Positions 25,960 to 33,354 of a stretch of 39,886 nt of DNA are shown here, piece after piece. Under the pieces are notes generated by a model. It was not told where the DNA came from. It saw nothing but the letters and a program-made list of their open reading frames with translations, and did no database searches. Origin of the DNA: Thioalkalivibrio thiocyanoxidans ARh2 (GTDB taxonomy: Bacteria; Pseudomonadota; Gammaproteobacteria; Ectothiorhodospirales; Ectothiorhodospiraceae); contig NZ_ARQK01000030.1 in the NCBI RefSeq assembly GCF_000385215.1, positions 1 through 39,886 on the forward strand. The letters are read 5' to 3'. A program made the translations under genes and the position numbers. The number at the start of each line of letters is the position of its first letter. Position 1 is the first letter of the stretch.

Positions 25960-27291
25960 ATGCCTGACTTTACCGGCCCCCGCCCTACCGGATTGCCCGC
26001 GATCGGCATTGATCGCACGGGCTCGCGCCCGGGCGGGATGCCGACACTGGAAACCGGTACTCGGCTTCAGGTCCAGATCATCGGGCAACTGGCCGAGCGC
26101 GGGGTGCAGTTGCGCCCGGTATCACCCTCCGGTGCCCAGAGCCCGGCGGCCCGCGCCCCCAGCTTCAACGCACAGCTGGCCACACCGCTTCCCAGCGCGC
26201 TGCTTCCGGGCAATCAGGCCGGACCACGCATGGCCCTCGCCGAGGTCGTTCGCACCGAACCGCGCCTTGAGGTCCGACTGCTGCCGCTGCCGGGATCCGG
26301 ACCCACGGGTGGCGCCTCGACCTCCGTCCCTGCCACGGGGGCGAACCCGGGCCAGGCGAGCACCAGCCTGCCTGCGACTGGTCACCAGGATCCCGCGCAA
26401 TGGTTGCTGCGCGAACTGCGCCACCAGATCCCCGGTGCGCGGGGCCTGGCCAACGGCATCCAAACCCTGCAAGCCACGCTGGCTTCGGCGACGGCGGCGG
26501 CCCCGCAGCCCGGGGCGAACGAAGGCCCGCTACTGCCGGCCATGAACCGCCTGCTCGATCTTGCGCCGCCCGCTGTTCGCCTGGTAACGCCGGAGGGTGT
26601 CCATCGGCACATGCAGCAGTCCGGCCTGTGGCTGGAGGCCATGCTGGCGCAGGGCGCACGCGCAAACGGATCCACCGCACCGGCACAAGACCTCAAGGCA
26701 CAACTGCTGCGGGTGGCCGAGCATCTTCGCCAGGCCGGAGAAAACCGTGCCCCGCCCCCCGCAACAACCAACCCCTCGACACCACCCGCCCCCGCCAGTG
26801 CGGCGGCACTGCCACCCCTTGGGCCACTGACAGGTCTCGTCGAGGGGATGCTGAAGCGCATCACCACCCTGCAACTGCAGTCGCTGCCATCCAGCGTTCA
26901 GGGTGACGACGAGGGCCAACCTCGCTGGTTCTTCGAACTCCCCTTTCGCAGCCCGCAAGGGATCCACGCCCTGGCCGGCCAACTACAGCACGAGGCAGGC
27001 CGCCCTCCGGACAGGCCGGAAGGCTGGACGCTGGTGCTGGACCTTGATCTGCAGGCCCTCGGGCCAACCCGTGTCGCCATCGCGCTGCGCGATGACCGGG
27101 TATCGGTGCATTTCACCGCCGAGCGGCCGGAAACCGCCGCAAGCCTGCAATCGGGCACCCCGGAACTGCGCCAGCGGTTGATCGGCCGTGACCTGAGCAT
27201 TGGCTCCGTCTCCGTGCGCGAAGGCCGGGTGGAGCCGCAGGATCCTGCGAGCGTCAACCTGCGCGACGGGCTGCTGGACGAGCGGGCCTGA
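25960..27291 (+). CDS. FliK-like flagellar hook-length control family protein
   Basis: 443 residues from the ATG at 25960, supported by GGAG six bases upstream. The first ~300 residues are rich in proline, alanine and glutamine with little predicted structure. The C-terminal ~130 residues (WFFELPFRSPQGIHALAGQL through LVLDLDLQALGPTRVAIALRDD) match the Flg_hook domain pattern of FliK. It is followed four bases later by a FlhB-tail-like gene, the usual partner of FliK C-termini. This looks like the second FliK-type gene found near che loci in pseudomonads, not the one in the hook operon. Its exact role is uncertain. Confidence 0.75.
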   Translation: MPDFTGPRPTGLPAIGIDRTGSRPGGMPTLETGTRLQVQIIGQLAERGVQLRPVSPSGAQSPAARAPSFNAQLATPLPSALLPGNQAGPRMALAEVVRTEPRLEVRLLPLPGSGPTGGASTSVPATGANPGQASTSLPATGHQDPAQWLLRELRHQIPGARGLANGIQTLQATLASATAAAPQPGANEGPLLPAMNRLLDLAPPAVRLVTPEGVHRHMQQSGLWLEAMLAQGARANGSTAPAQDLKAQLLRVAEHLRQAGENRAPPPATTNPSTPPAPASAAALPPLGPLTGLVEGMLKRITTLQLQSLPSSVQGDDEGQPRWFFELPFRSPQGIHALAGQLQHEAGRPPDRPEGWTLVLDLDLQALGPTRVAIALRDDRVSVHFTAERPETAASLQSGTPELRQRLIGRDLSIGSVSVREGRVEPQDPASVNLRDGLLDERA

Positions 27292-27295
27292 TGCG

Positions 27296-27655
27296 ATGAG
27301 CCAGCGCCGACGCCCCTACGACCCCGATGAACCGCAAGTTGCGCCACGCGACCCTGCGCAGCAGCGTGCGGTCGCACTGGAATGGGATCGCCAGCGCGCA
27401 CCACGGATCACCGCCAGTGGCAGTGGCGTAACCGCGGAAGAGATCCTTCGCATCGCCGAAGAACACGGGATCCCGCTGCATCAGGACCCTGGTCTGAGCG
27501 AGGCACTGGCGCAGGTGCCCCTGGGCGAGGAAATCCCGGAAAGCCTCTACGTTGCGGTGGCCGAGGTGCTGGCGTTTGTGTTCGTGCTGGCCGGCATTAC
27601 GCCCGACGACCGCGAACAGGGATACCGCCGCAACGACTCCGGCGCCGGCAACTGA
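27296..27655 (+). CDS. FhlB: FlhB C-terminal-domain-like protein
   Basis: 119 residues. After a basic, disordered start, APRITASGSGVTAEEILRIAEEHGIPL, then a proline and EEIPESLYVAVAEVLAFVF match the cytoplasmic part of FlhB that follows its NPTH self-cleavage site (EscU/YscU/HrcU family). The membrane domain and NPTH itself are absent. In Salmonella a similar FhlB can partly replace the FlhB tail. Being paired with a FliK-like gene suggests a role in export-substrate switching, which is inference. Confidence 0.85.
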   Translation: MSQRRRPYDPDEPQVAPRDPAQQRAVALEWDRQRAPRITASGSGVTAEEILRIAEEHGIPLHQDPGLSEALAQVPLGEEIPESLYVAVAEVLAFVFVLAGITPDDREQGYRRNDSGAGN

Positions 27656-27671
27656 AGACCGGCAGCGGGAA

Positions 27672-28091
27672 TCAGCGACGGCTGGCGGAACCGGGGGCGT
27701 GCAGGCTGTACAGGAGATCGAGTTCCGTGGTGGTCAGTCCGCACATCCGGCGCACCTCTTCCCGCTCGCGGCCCTCCCGGATGAGTTCGATCGCCTGCTG
27801 ATAGGCGCCGTCATCGGCGTCGCGGGCGCGCAACTCGCTTTGCTGGTCGTTCAGGCGCTCCAGCGCGCGCTGCACGGCAGATTGCGCCTGGCTGTGGTTG
27901 ACAACGCCCTGGGAGATGACCTTCATCGCGCCCTGCAGCGCCATCACCGAGGTGGCCTGACGCTGATAGTCCTGGCGCAGGGTCGCGAGCTGGCGCCGCA
28001 GGGTCAGCACCAGGGAGACGGCGAGCACTGCCACGACGGTCGCCACCAGGGCGATTGCCGCGACAATCCAAACCAGAATGCCTTCCCCCAT
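27672..28091 (-). CDS. DUF2802 membrane-anchored protein
   Basis: 139 residues from the ATG at 28091, which places the single N-terminal membrane helix (ILVWIVAAIALVATVVAVLAVSLVL) right at the start. A coiled-coil-like segment (about 25-85, LRRQLATLRQDYQRQATSV) follows, and the C-terminus carries YQQAIELIREGREREEVRRM and LTTTELDLL, typical of DUF2802. A longer start at 28148 is possible. It sits at the end of the che operon, as its homologue does in Pseudomonas (PA1465 region); function unknown. Confidence 0.8.
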   Translation of the reverse strand: MGEGILVWIVAAIALVATVVAVLAVSLVLTLRRQLATLRQDYQRQATSVMALQGAMKVISQGVVNHSQAQSAVQRALERLNDQQSELRARDADDGAYQQAIELIREGREREEVRRMCGLTTTELDLLYSLHAPGSASRR

Positions 28092-28185
28092 CGACCCAAT
28101 ACTCCAAACGGTCCAGCCGCGATTGTCGCGTGAATTGCCCGGATACACCAGCCGCCCCGATCCAGCGGCCCCGTGGAACGGGTGG

Positions 28186-28410
28186 TCAGGCGTAATCGTC
28201 GATCAAGCCCTTGCGGGGTCGCTTGCCACGATCACGCGGGGCGCGCTGCTGCGTGGGCTTCACGGCCGGACGCAGCAAAGGGTCGCGATCATGGTCATCG
28301 CTGAGCGTGCGACCGGGCACCGTGGTGTGGACCGGACGCACAGTGGTATTGCTCGTGGTCGAGGGGTTAACGGGCCGAACCGAGCGGTCCGGCTGAAGTT
28401 CATCCACCAT
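28186..28410 (-). CDS. Small hypothetical protein in the che operon
   Basis: 74 residues from the ATG at 28410, which has a strong ribosome-binding site (GGGAGG, about 7 bases upstream). It is polar, rich in Pro, Arg, Thr and Asp, and has no membrane segment. It begins MVDELQPDRSVRPVNPST and ends with a basic patch and KGLIDDYA. Disordered proteins with a similar IDxYA-type ending occur near flagellar genes in related bacteria (recalled, not checked). It lies between cheW and the DUF2802 gene on the same strand. I do not recognise a family. Confidence 0.6.
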   Translation of the reverse strand: MVDELQPDRSVRPVNPSTTSNTTVRPVHTTVPGRTLSDDHDRDPLLRPAVKPTQQRAPRDRGKRPRKGLIDDYA

Positions 28411-28507
28411 GATCCCACCTCCCGCCACCTGACGCGTTTTCGGGAACCCGCTCTTTTGATCCTCACCGATGCGAGCCGGTTCCCGTTTACCGAATCGCCG
28501 CCGGTTC

Positions 28508-28993
28508 CTACAGCTCCCGCAACTGGGCCCATTCCTCGTCGGAAAGGAGCTTGTTCAGATCCACCAGGATCGTCAGCCCCTGATCCGTACTGGTCACACC
28601 CTGGATGAACCGCGAACTGTCGTCGTTGCCGACCTCCGGTGCGGGCTCCACCGAATCGAGCGAGATCCGCACCACCTCGGATACGGAATCCACCAGGATG
28701 CCGACATTCTGGTTGTCCACATCGATGATCACGATGCGCGAGGCCTCGTCCGGCTCGCGATCCTCCAACCCCATGCGGCGGCGCGCGTCGATTACGGTCA
28801 CGACGTTGCCCCGCAGGTTGATAATCCCGAGGATATAGTCCGGCACACCGGGCACGGGCGCGATCTCGGTGACCTTCAGCACCTCCTGCACCTGCAGGAC
28901 GTCAATCGCGTAGGTTTCCTCCGCGAGACTGAACGTCACATACGGGGCGGTGTCGGCCTTGGCCATCGCTTCTACGTCTTGTGCGCTGCTCAT
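28508..28993 (-). CDS. cheW: Chemotaxis coupling protein CheW
   Basis: Links chemoreceptors to CheA in polar signalling arrays. 161 residues from the ATG at 28993, backed by GAGGA five bases upstream; the open frame extends further but without homology. A single CheW domain: YVTFSLAEETYAIDVLQVQE, then PVPGVPDYILGIINLRGNVV, a VIDARRRMGL strand, and the NVGILVDSVSEVVRI segment. It follows the CheW-like/ParP gene, separated by a palindrome-bearing 58-base gap. Confidence 0.96.
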   Translation of the reverse strand: MSSAQDVEAMAKADTAPYVTFSLAEETYAIDVLQVQEVLKVTEIAPVPGVPDYILGIINLRGNVVTVIDARRRMGLEDREPDEASRIVIIDVDNQNVGILVDSVSEVVRISLDSVEPAPEVGNDDSSRFIQGVTSTDQGLTILVDLNKLLSDEEWAQLREL

Positions 28994-29010
28994 GTCTTCC
29001 TCGTCGCTCG

Positions 29011-29031
29011 CGGGCCCGCGTCGCGGGCCCG
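29011..29031. repeat. Perfect 21-base palindrome between cheW-like gene and cheW
   Basis: GGGCCCGCG, a single T, then CGCGGGCCC, extended by one further C-G pair on each side. It is located in the 58-base gap upstream of cheW, inside the operon. As RNA it forms a very stable hairpin that could set relative expression or block 3' exonucleases; as DNA it could be a protein site. Function is inference. Confidence 0.6.
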
Positions 29032-29051
29032 GTGTTCGGTTCCTGAATACG

Positions 29052-29783
29052 TTATCGGCCGCGCTCGCCCTGGCTTGAGTCCGGAGCGCCGCCCACCTCC
29101 CAGTCGCCCTGGTCCAGGGTGCGATCGAGGGCATCCAGATCGAGCAACGTCGCCATCTGGTCCCGTTCGACCCCGGCCAGCCAGGGCAGCCGCTTGCGGT
29201 GGCTGCGCCAGCGCAGGTCCTGCGGTTCGATCACGCGGGTCCCCTGAATCGCGCGACAGGCCAGTGCGAAGCGGGAACCGGCCAGAAACACCACATGGCG
29301 CGCCGTTTCCGGTTCGTATTCGCGATCCTCGGGGGTCACCACGGCCGCGAGATCAATCAGCTGTACGCGCCCCTGTTTGGTATCGGCCAGGCCGAGATAC
29401 CAGACCGAGTGATTGGGCGTTGGGCGCACCTCCAGATCGTCCAGCGGGGCAACGCCCCCCAGGGACGCAAGCGGTGCCAGCAGGGTCAGATTCCCGGCTT
29501 CCAGCACCAGGGCGGAGAACCGTTCGGTCGGGCGTGGATACTCGTCACTCTCGATGACCGTGCGCGCTGGGGCCGGAGGTGCCACGGTTTCGGCCACCGC
29601 GGGGTGCTCCCTTTCGACCACCGGCTCCGACTCGGGGGGCGCCGGCCGGGGCTCCAGGATATCCGCGCGCAGCAGGTGGGCCGGCGCGGCCGGCTCGGGC
29701 TCGTCCAGCAGACTGCCAAAATAGTCGTGCAGGGCCTCGGGCTCGGCCTTCAGTGCCAGGTTGTCATCGCGAGAACCGTTCAT
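29052..29783 (-). CDS. CheW-domain protein, ParP-like
   Basis: 243 residues from the ATG at 29783, which overlaps the stop of the ParA-like gene (ATGA). The first ~90 residues are acidic and proline-rich. The C-terminal half is CheW-like: FSALVLEAGNLTLLAPLASL, VWYLGLADTKQGRVQLIDLA, HVVFLAGSRFALACRAI. In Vibrio, ParP couples the ParC ATPase to CheA and polar arrays and is encoded directly beside parC; the same order is seen here and in Pseudomonas (PA1462-PA1463). The ParP assignment rests on context and architecture. Confidence 0.8.
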   Translation of the reverse strand: MNGSRDDNLALKAEPEALHDYFGSLLDEPEPAAPAHLLRADILEPRPAPPESEPVVEREHPAVAETVAPPAPARTVIESDEYPRPTERFSALVLEAGNLTLLAPLASLGGVAPLDDLEVRPTPNHSVWYLGLADTKQGRVQLIDLAAVVTPEDREYEPETARHVVFLAGSRFALACRAIQGTRVIEPQDLRWRSHRKRLPWLAGVERDQMATLLDLDALDRTLDQGDWEVGGAPDSSQGERGR

Positions 29784-30580
29784 CCCTTCTGCCTCCGGGC
29801 ATGCGGCTGAGACAGCTGTCCGCCAATCGCCTCCAGCAAGTCCGAATACGCGAGTACGCCTCGTGCATCCGGAATCATGAAACACAGTGGCTGGCCGGCG
29901 CTCGATGCATCGCGAAACTTCGTATCGACCGGAATCACACCCGGCCATACCTCTTCGCCATAGAGACGGCGCAGCTCGGCAAGTGCCTCGTGCGCGGCGC
30001 GGGTACGCCGATCGAACAGGGTCGGGATGATCCGGTAGTGCAACTCGGCCTTGCGCGACTTCTGCACCATTTTCAGGGTGTTGATCATGCGCTCGAGCCC
30101 CTTGAGCGCGAGGAATTCGGTCTGGACCGGGACCAGCAGCTCGTCACAGGCAGCCAGCGCATTAACCATCAACACGCCCAGCATGGGGGGGCAGTCCATC
30201 AGCACATAGTCGTACTGGTCGGCGACCTGCTCCAGCGCCTGGCGCAGCACCAGCCCCATCCCGCTGCGCGTACCGAGCTGTCGATCCAGCGTCGCCAGCG
30301 CCGTGCTGGCCGTCAGCAGATCCAGCCCGGGGAAGCGTGTCTCGCGGATCAGGCCTCGCGGGTCCGGGCGCTTGCCCTCCGCGCACTGGCTGAAGAGCTC
30401 GTACACGCCGCGTGTGGCCGTCTCCGGGTCATGGCCAAAATAGGCGGTCAGGGAACCGTGTGGATCCACATCCACCATCAAGACGCGCTGCTCCGGCCCG
30501 GACAACAGGCCACTCAGGGTTACTGTTGTCGTGGTCTTGCCCACCCCGCCCTTCTGGTTGGCCACTGCCCAGATCTTCAC
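29780..30580 (-). CDS. ParA-family ATPase, ParC-like polar array positioning protein
   Basis: 266 residues, starting with GTG that overlaps the motD stop (GTGA). The deviant Walker A is QKGGVGKTTT (residues 9-18), the A' motif is VDVDPHGS and Walker B is VLMDCPPML. The sequence is of the Soj/ParA type, but there is no ParB gene or parS site. In this chemotaxis context the homologue (ParC in Vibrio) places signalling arrays at the old pole and recruits ParP. Chromosome partitioning is less likely for this copy. Confidence 0.88.
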   Translation of the reverse strand: MKIWAVANQKGGVGKTTTTVTLSGLLSGPEQRVLMVDVDPHGSLTAYFGHDPETATRGVYELFSQCAEGKRPDPRGLIRETRFPGLDLLTASTALATLDRQLGTRSGMGLVLRQALEQVADQYDYVLMDCPPMLGVLMVNALAACDELLVPVQTEFLALKGLERMINTLKMVQKSRKAELHYRIIPTLFDRRTRAAHEALAELRRLYGEEVWPGVIPVDTKFRDASSAGQPLCFMIPDARGVLAYSDLLEAIGGQLSQPHARRQKG

Positions 30581-31494
30581 TCGCCATCCCCCTCGTTCCC
30601 GTCCGTCCTCGGCGCCTCCAGCGACAGCGGCAGGTCTTCACGCAACTGCTCGGGCTCCTGCGCCCCGTCTTCGCGCGGACGTGCGCCCGGCAGGACCACA
30701 ATCGCCACCCGCCGGTTCTCGGCCCGACCTTGTTCCGTCTCGTTGCTGGCCACCGGTCGATGCTCCCCGTACCCGAGGGCCACCAGGTTTTCGGGTTCGA
30801 TACCCGCTTCCTCGAACACGCTGACCACCGCCGCCGCTCGCCCCGAAGAAAGCTCCCAGTTGGAAGGATAGACCGCGGTCTGTATCGGGACATTGTCGGT
30901 ATGCCCCTCGACATGCACCCTGGACACGCGCGGCGCCAGGATCTCCCCGACTTCATCGAGCAGGGTCCGCGCCTCGGGGTTCAGCGTGGCCGAACCGCTC
31001 GCGAACAGCAGACGACTGGTGATCTCGATCTCCAGCCAGTAGGCCTCGCGGCTTACGCGAAGATCGCCATCCTCGATCAGCGGCGCCATCGCCATCTCCA
31101 GCTCGTCCGCGACTTCGGCCAGCGCCTCCAGGAATTCCTGCAGTTCGTCGTCCGTTTCGGTTTCGTCGAGCAGCCCCGAGAAGGCCATGTCGATGGGTGC
31201 CACCCCCTCGTCGACCAGGCCCGGCTGCACATCGATCGGCACCAGCGCACGCATCTCGTCGAGGGAATGCTCGCGCGACAACGTCGGCTCTCCGACCTGA
31301 ATGGGGTCGGTCTGGGCCGGCGCGCGGAAGGCATCGACCAGTGACTCCGACAGCACGCGATACTTGCCGTCATCAACCGAGGAGATCGCATACATCACCA
31401 CGAAGAACGCCAGCAGCAGCGTAACCAGGTCGCCATACGGGATGGCCCAGGCCTCGTGATTCTCCGCTTCTTCCTGGCGTCTGCGCCGAGCCAT
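30577..31494 (-). CDS. motD: Flagellar stator protein MotD (MotB family)
   Basis: 305 residues. A short basic N-terminus precedes one membrane helix, WAIPYGDLVTLLLAFFVVMY, with the ion-channel aspartate at D22. An acidic linker (about 45-165) follows, then a C-terminal OmpA/MotB peptidoglycan-binding domain with RLLFASGSATL, HVEGHTDNVPI, NWELSSGRAAAV and ENRRVAIVV. It anchors the stator to the wall. Paired with motC, eight bases upstream. Whether H+ or Na+ drives it cannot be decided here. Confidence 0.94.
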   Translation of the reverse strand: MARRRRQEEAENHEAWAIPYGDLVTLLLAFFVVMYAISSVDDGKYRVLSESLVDAFRAPAQTDPIQVGEPTLSREHSLDEMRALVPIDVQPGLVDEGVAPIDMAFSGLLDETETDDELQEFLEALAEVADELEMAMAPLIEDGDLRVSREAYWLEIEITSRLLFASGSATLNPEARTLLDEVGEILAPRVSRVHVEGHTDNVPIQTAVYPSNWELSSGRAAAVVSVFEEAGIEPENLVALGYGEHRPVASNETEQGRAENRRVAIVVLPGARPREDGAQEPEQLREDLPLSLEAPRTDGNEGDGE

Positions 31495-31501
31495 CGCGAC
31501 C

Positions 31502-32245
31502 TCACTCGTGGATGAAGCCGCTAAGCTTGCTTTCGATGTTGCGCGGGTTTTCGCCCTCGGCGATGGCGATCAGGCCCTCCATCAGCATCAGCTGGTGCTG
31601 CGAGCGCTTCTGGATAATCGACTTCAGTTTGTTCGCCACCGGCAGGAACAGCAGGTTGGCCGACGCGATCCCGTAGATCGTGGCGACAAAGGCCGCAGCA
31701 ATCCCCGCCCCGAGCTTGCTGGGGTCCGCGAGATTCTGCATGACCGCCATCAGCCCCATCACGGCGCCGACGATGCCGAGCGTCGGGGCGTAGACCCCCA
31801 TGCTCTCGAACACCTTGGCACCCTGGGTATCGAAATGCTCGCGGTTGTCCAGATCGGCCTCGAGGATCTGGCGAATGGTCTGCGGCTCGGAGCCATCGAC
31901 CAGGAGCTGCAACCCCTTGCGCGCGAACTCGTCGTTCTCCTCGTCGGCCAGTGTCTCCAGCCCCAGGAGCCCTTCCTTGCGTGCCACATTGGACCACTCC
32001 ACGATGCGCCCGAGCATCGCCTCGTTGTCGATCCGGGGTGGCTTGAAGGCCCAGGGCAGGATGCGCATGCCGTGCAGAAAGACCGCCATGCGTGCCTGCA
32101 CCAGAGTCGCCCCCAGCGTTCCGAGGACCACGATCACGAACGCAGCCGCGTTCCACAGCGCCCCAAGACCGCTGCCTTTCGCGATGCTTCCCCCGAGCAC
32201 CGCGACGAGCCCCAGGGTGACCCCGATGAGGCTCAGGATATCCAT
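31502..32245 (-). CDS. motC: Flagellar stator protein MotC (MotA family)
   Basis: 247 residues with four membrane segments (about 2-20, 32-52, 147-170 and 180-203) and a cytoplasmic loop carrying the torque-region charges (NVARKEGLLGLE). The conserved YAPTLGIVGAVMGLMAVM motif with the channel proline is present. With MotD it forms the second stator type of pseudomonad-like bacteria. Its ATG directly follows the cheB stop (TAGATG), so translation is probably coupled. Confidence 0.94.
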   Translation of the reverse strand: MDILSLIGVTLGLVAVLGGSIAKGSGLGALWNAAAFVIVVLGTLGATLVQARMAVFLHGMRILPWAFKPPRIDNEAMLGRIVEWSNVARKEGLLGLETLADEENDEFARKGLQLLVDGSEPQTIRQILEADLDNREHFDTQGAKVFESMGVYAPTLGIVGAVMGLMAVMQNLADPSKLGAGIAAAFVATIYGIASANLLFLPVANKLKSIIQKRSQHQLMLMEGLIAIAEGENPRNIESKLSGFIHE

Positions 32246-33352
32246 CTAGCAAAACCCCTTCACCAGAGCCGGACCCACATCCGGCAATGGATAGACCTGG
32301 TCGACCAGCCCGGCTTCCGCTACCGCGGCCGGCATCCCGTAGACCACCGACGTGGCGGCATCCTGTGCCCAGACCTGAGCACCGGCGCCTTTCAGTGCGC
32401 GCGCACCTTCACGCCCATCCGCACCCATCCCGGTCAGCACCACGGCCAGTACCTGCCCGCGCAGGGCCTCCACCGCCGAACTGAACGCCGCATCCACACT
32501 GGGCTTGTAGATCGTGCCCAGCGGACTCTCGGCAACCCGTACGGTCGTCTGGCTGCCGCGCTCCAGGGTCGTCTGCATGCCACCGGGAGCCAGCAGGGCC
32601 ACTCCCGGGCGCATCACATCCCCATCCTGCGCCTGCTTGACGCGGATCTGGCACATCGCGTCCAGACGCTCCGCGAAGGCTGGCGTAAAGCTCGCGGGCA
32701 TGTGCTGAACCAGCAAGATGGGCTGCGGGAAGTTGGCGGGCAGGGCCTTGAGTACCTCCTGCAAGGCCACTGGTCCCCCGGTGGACGTCCCAATCAAGAC
32801 CGCTCGAACCTGGCGCAGCGGCACCGCCGGCCGACTGACCGGCGGTGCCTGTCGCTGTACCTCGGCCGCCTTGCGATCGGACTCTTCGCGACGCGCGGAC
32901 GGGCGTGCCTCGACCGCCGGTCGCGCACTCCCGGGCTGGCTCACCGAGCGGGCACGGCTGCGCGAAAGGCTGCGCACCCGCCGACGCAGTAGCATGCGCG
33001 CGCTGTCCTCGTCGGACGCGATATCGCTGAAGCGTTTCGGCAGAAAGTCCACCGCCCCGGCTTCCAGTGCATCCAGCGTCGCCTGAGCCCCCTCGGTGGT
33101 CAGGCTCGAGAACATCAGTACCGGCCGCGGGCTCTCCGCCATAATCCGCCGAACGGCCGTGATGCCATCCATCACGGGCATCTCGATGTCCATGGTCACG
33201 ACATCCGGGTCCAGTTCCTTGACCTTGCGAATCGCCTCCTCGCCGTTTTCCGCGCTACCGACGACCTCGATCCCTGCGTCGGCATCCAGAATCTCGCTGA
33301 TGCGGCGGCGGAAAAACCCGGAGTCGTCCACCACCAGTACCTTTACCGGCAT
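32246..33352 (-). CDS. cheB: Chemotaxis protein-glutamate methylesterase CheB
   Basis: Demethylates and deamidates receptors after phosphorylation by CheA, giving adaptation. 368 residues: an N-terminal receiver domain with the phospho-acceptor D55 in VVTMDIEMPVMDG, a long arginine/proline-rich linker (about 125-178), and the C-terminal esterase with S187 in IGTSTGGP, H214 in VQHMP and D309 in TGMGADGREG. No cheR is next to it, so the methyltransferase is encoded elsewhere. Two bases separate it from cheA. Confidence 0.96.
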   Translation of the reverse strand: MPVKVLVVDDSGFFRRRISEILDADAGIEVVGSAENGEEAIRKVKELDPDVVTMDIEMPVMDGITAVRRIMAESPRPVLMFSSLTTEGAQATLDALEAGAVDFLPKRFSDIASDEDSARMLLRRRVRSLSRSRARSVSQPGSARPAVEARPSARREESDRKAAEVQRQAPPVSRPAVPLRQVRAVLIGTSTGGPVALQEVLKALPANFPQPILLVQHMPASFTPAFAERLDAMCQIRVKQAQDGDVMRPGVALLAPGGMQTTLERGSQTTVRVAESPLGTIYKPSVDAAFSSAVEALRGQVLAVVLTGMGADGREGARALKGAGAQVWAQDAATSVVYGMPAAVAEAGLVDQVYPLPDVGPALVKGFC

Positions 33353-33354
33353 CC

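Noticed and set aside
29780-30580. Chromosome-partition ParA
   Set aside because: No ParB gene or parS site nearby, and the operon context (motD, CheW-like partner, cheW) fits the ParC-type array-positioning ATPase better.
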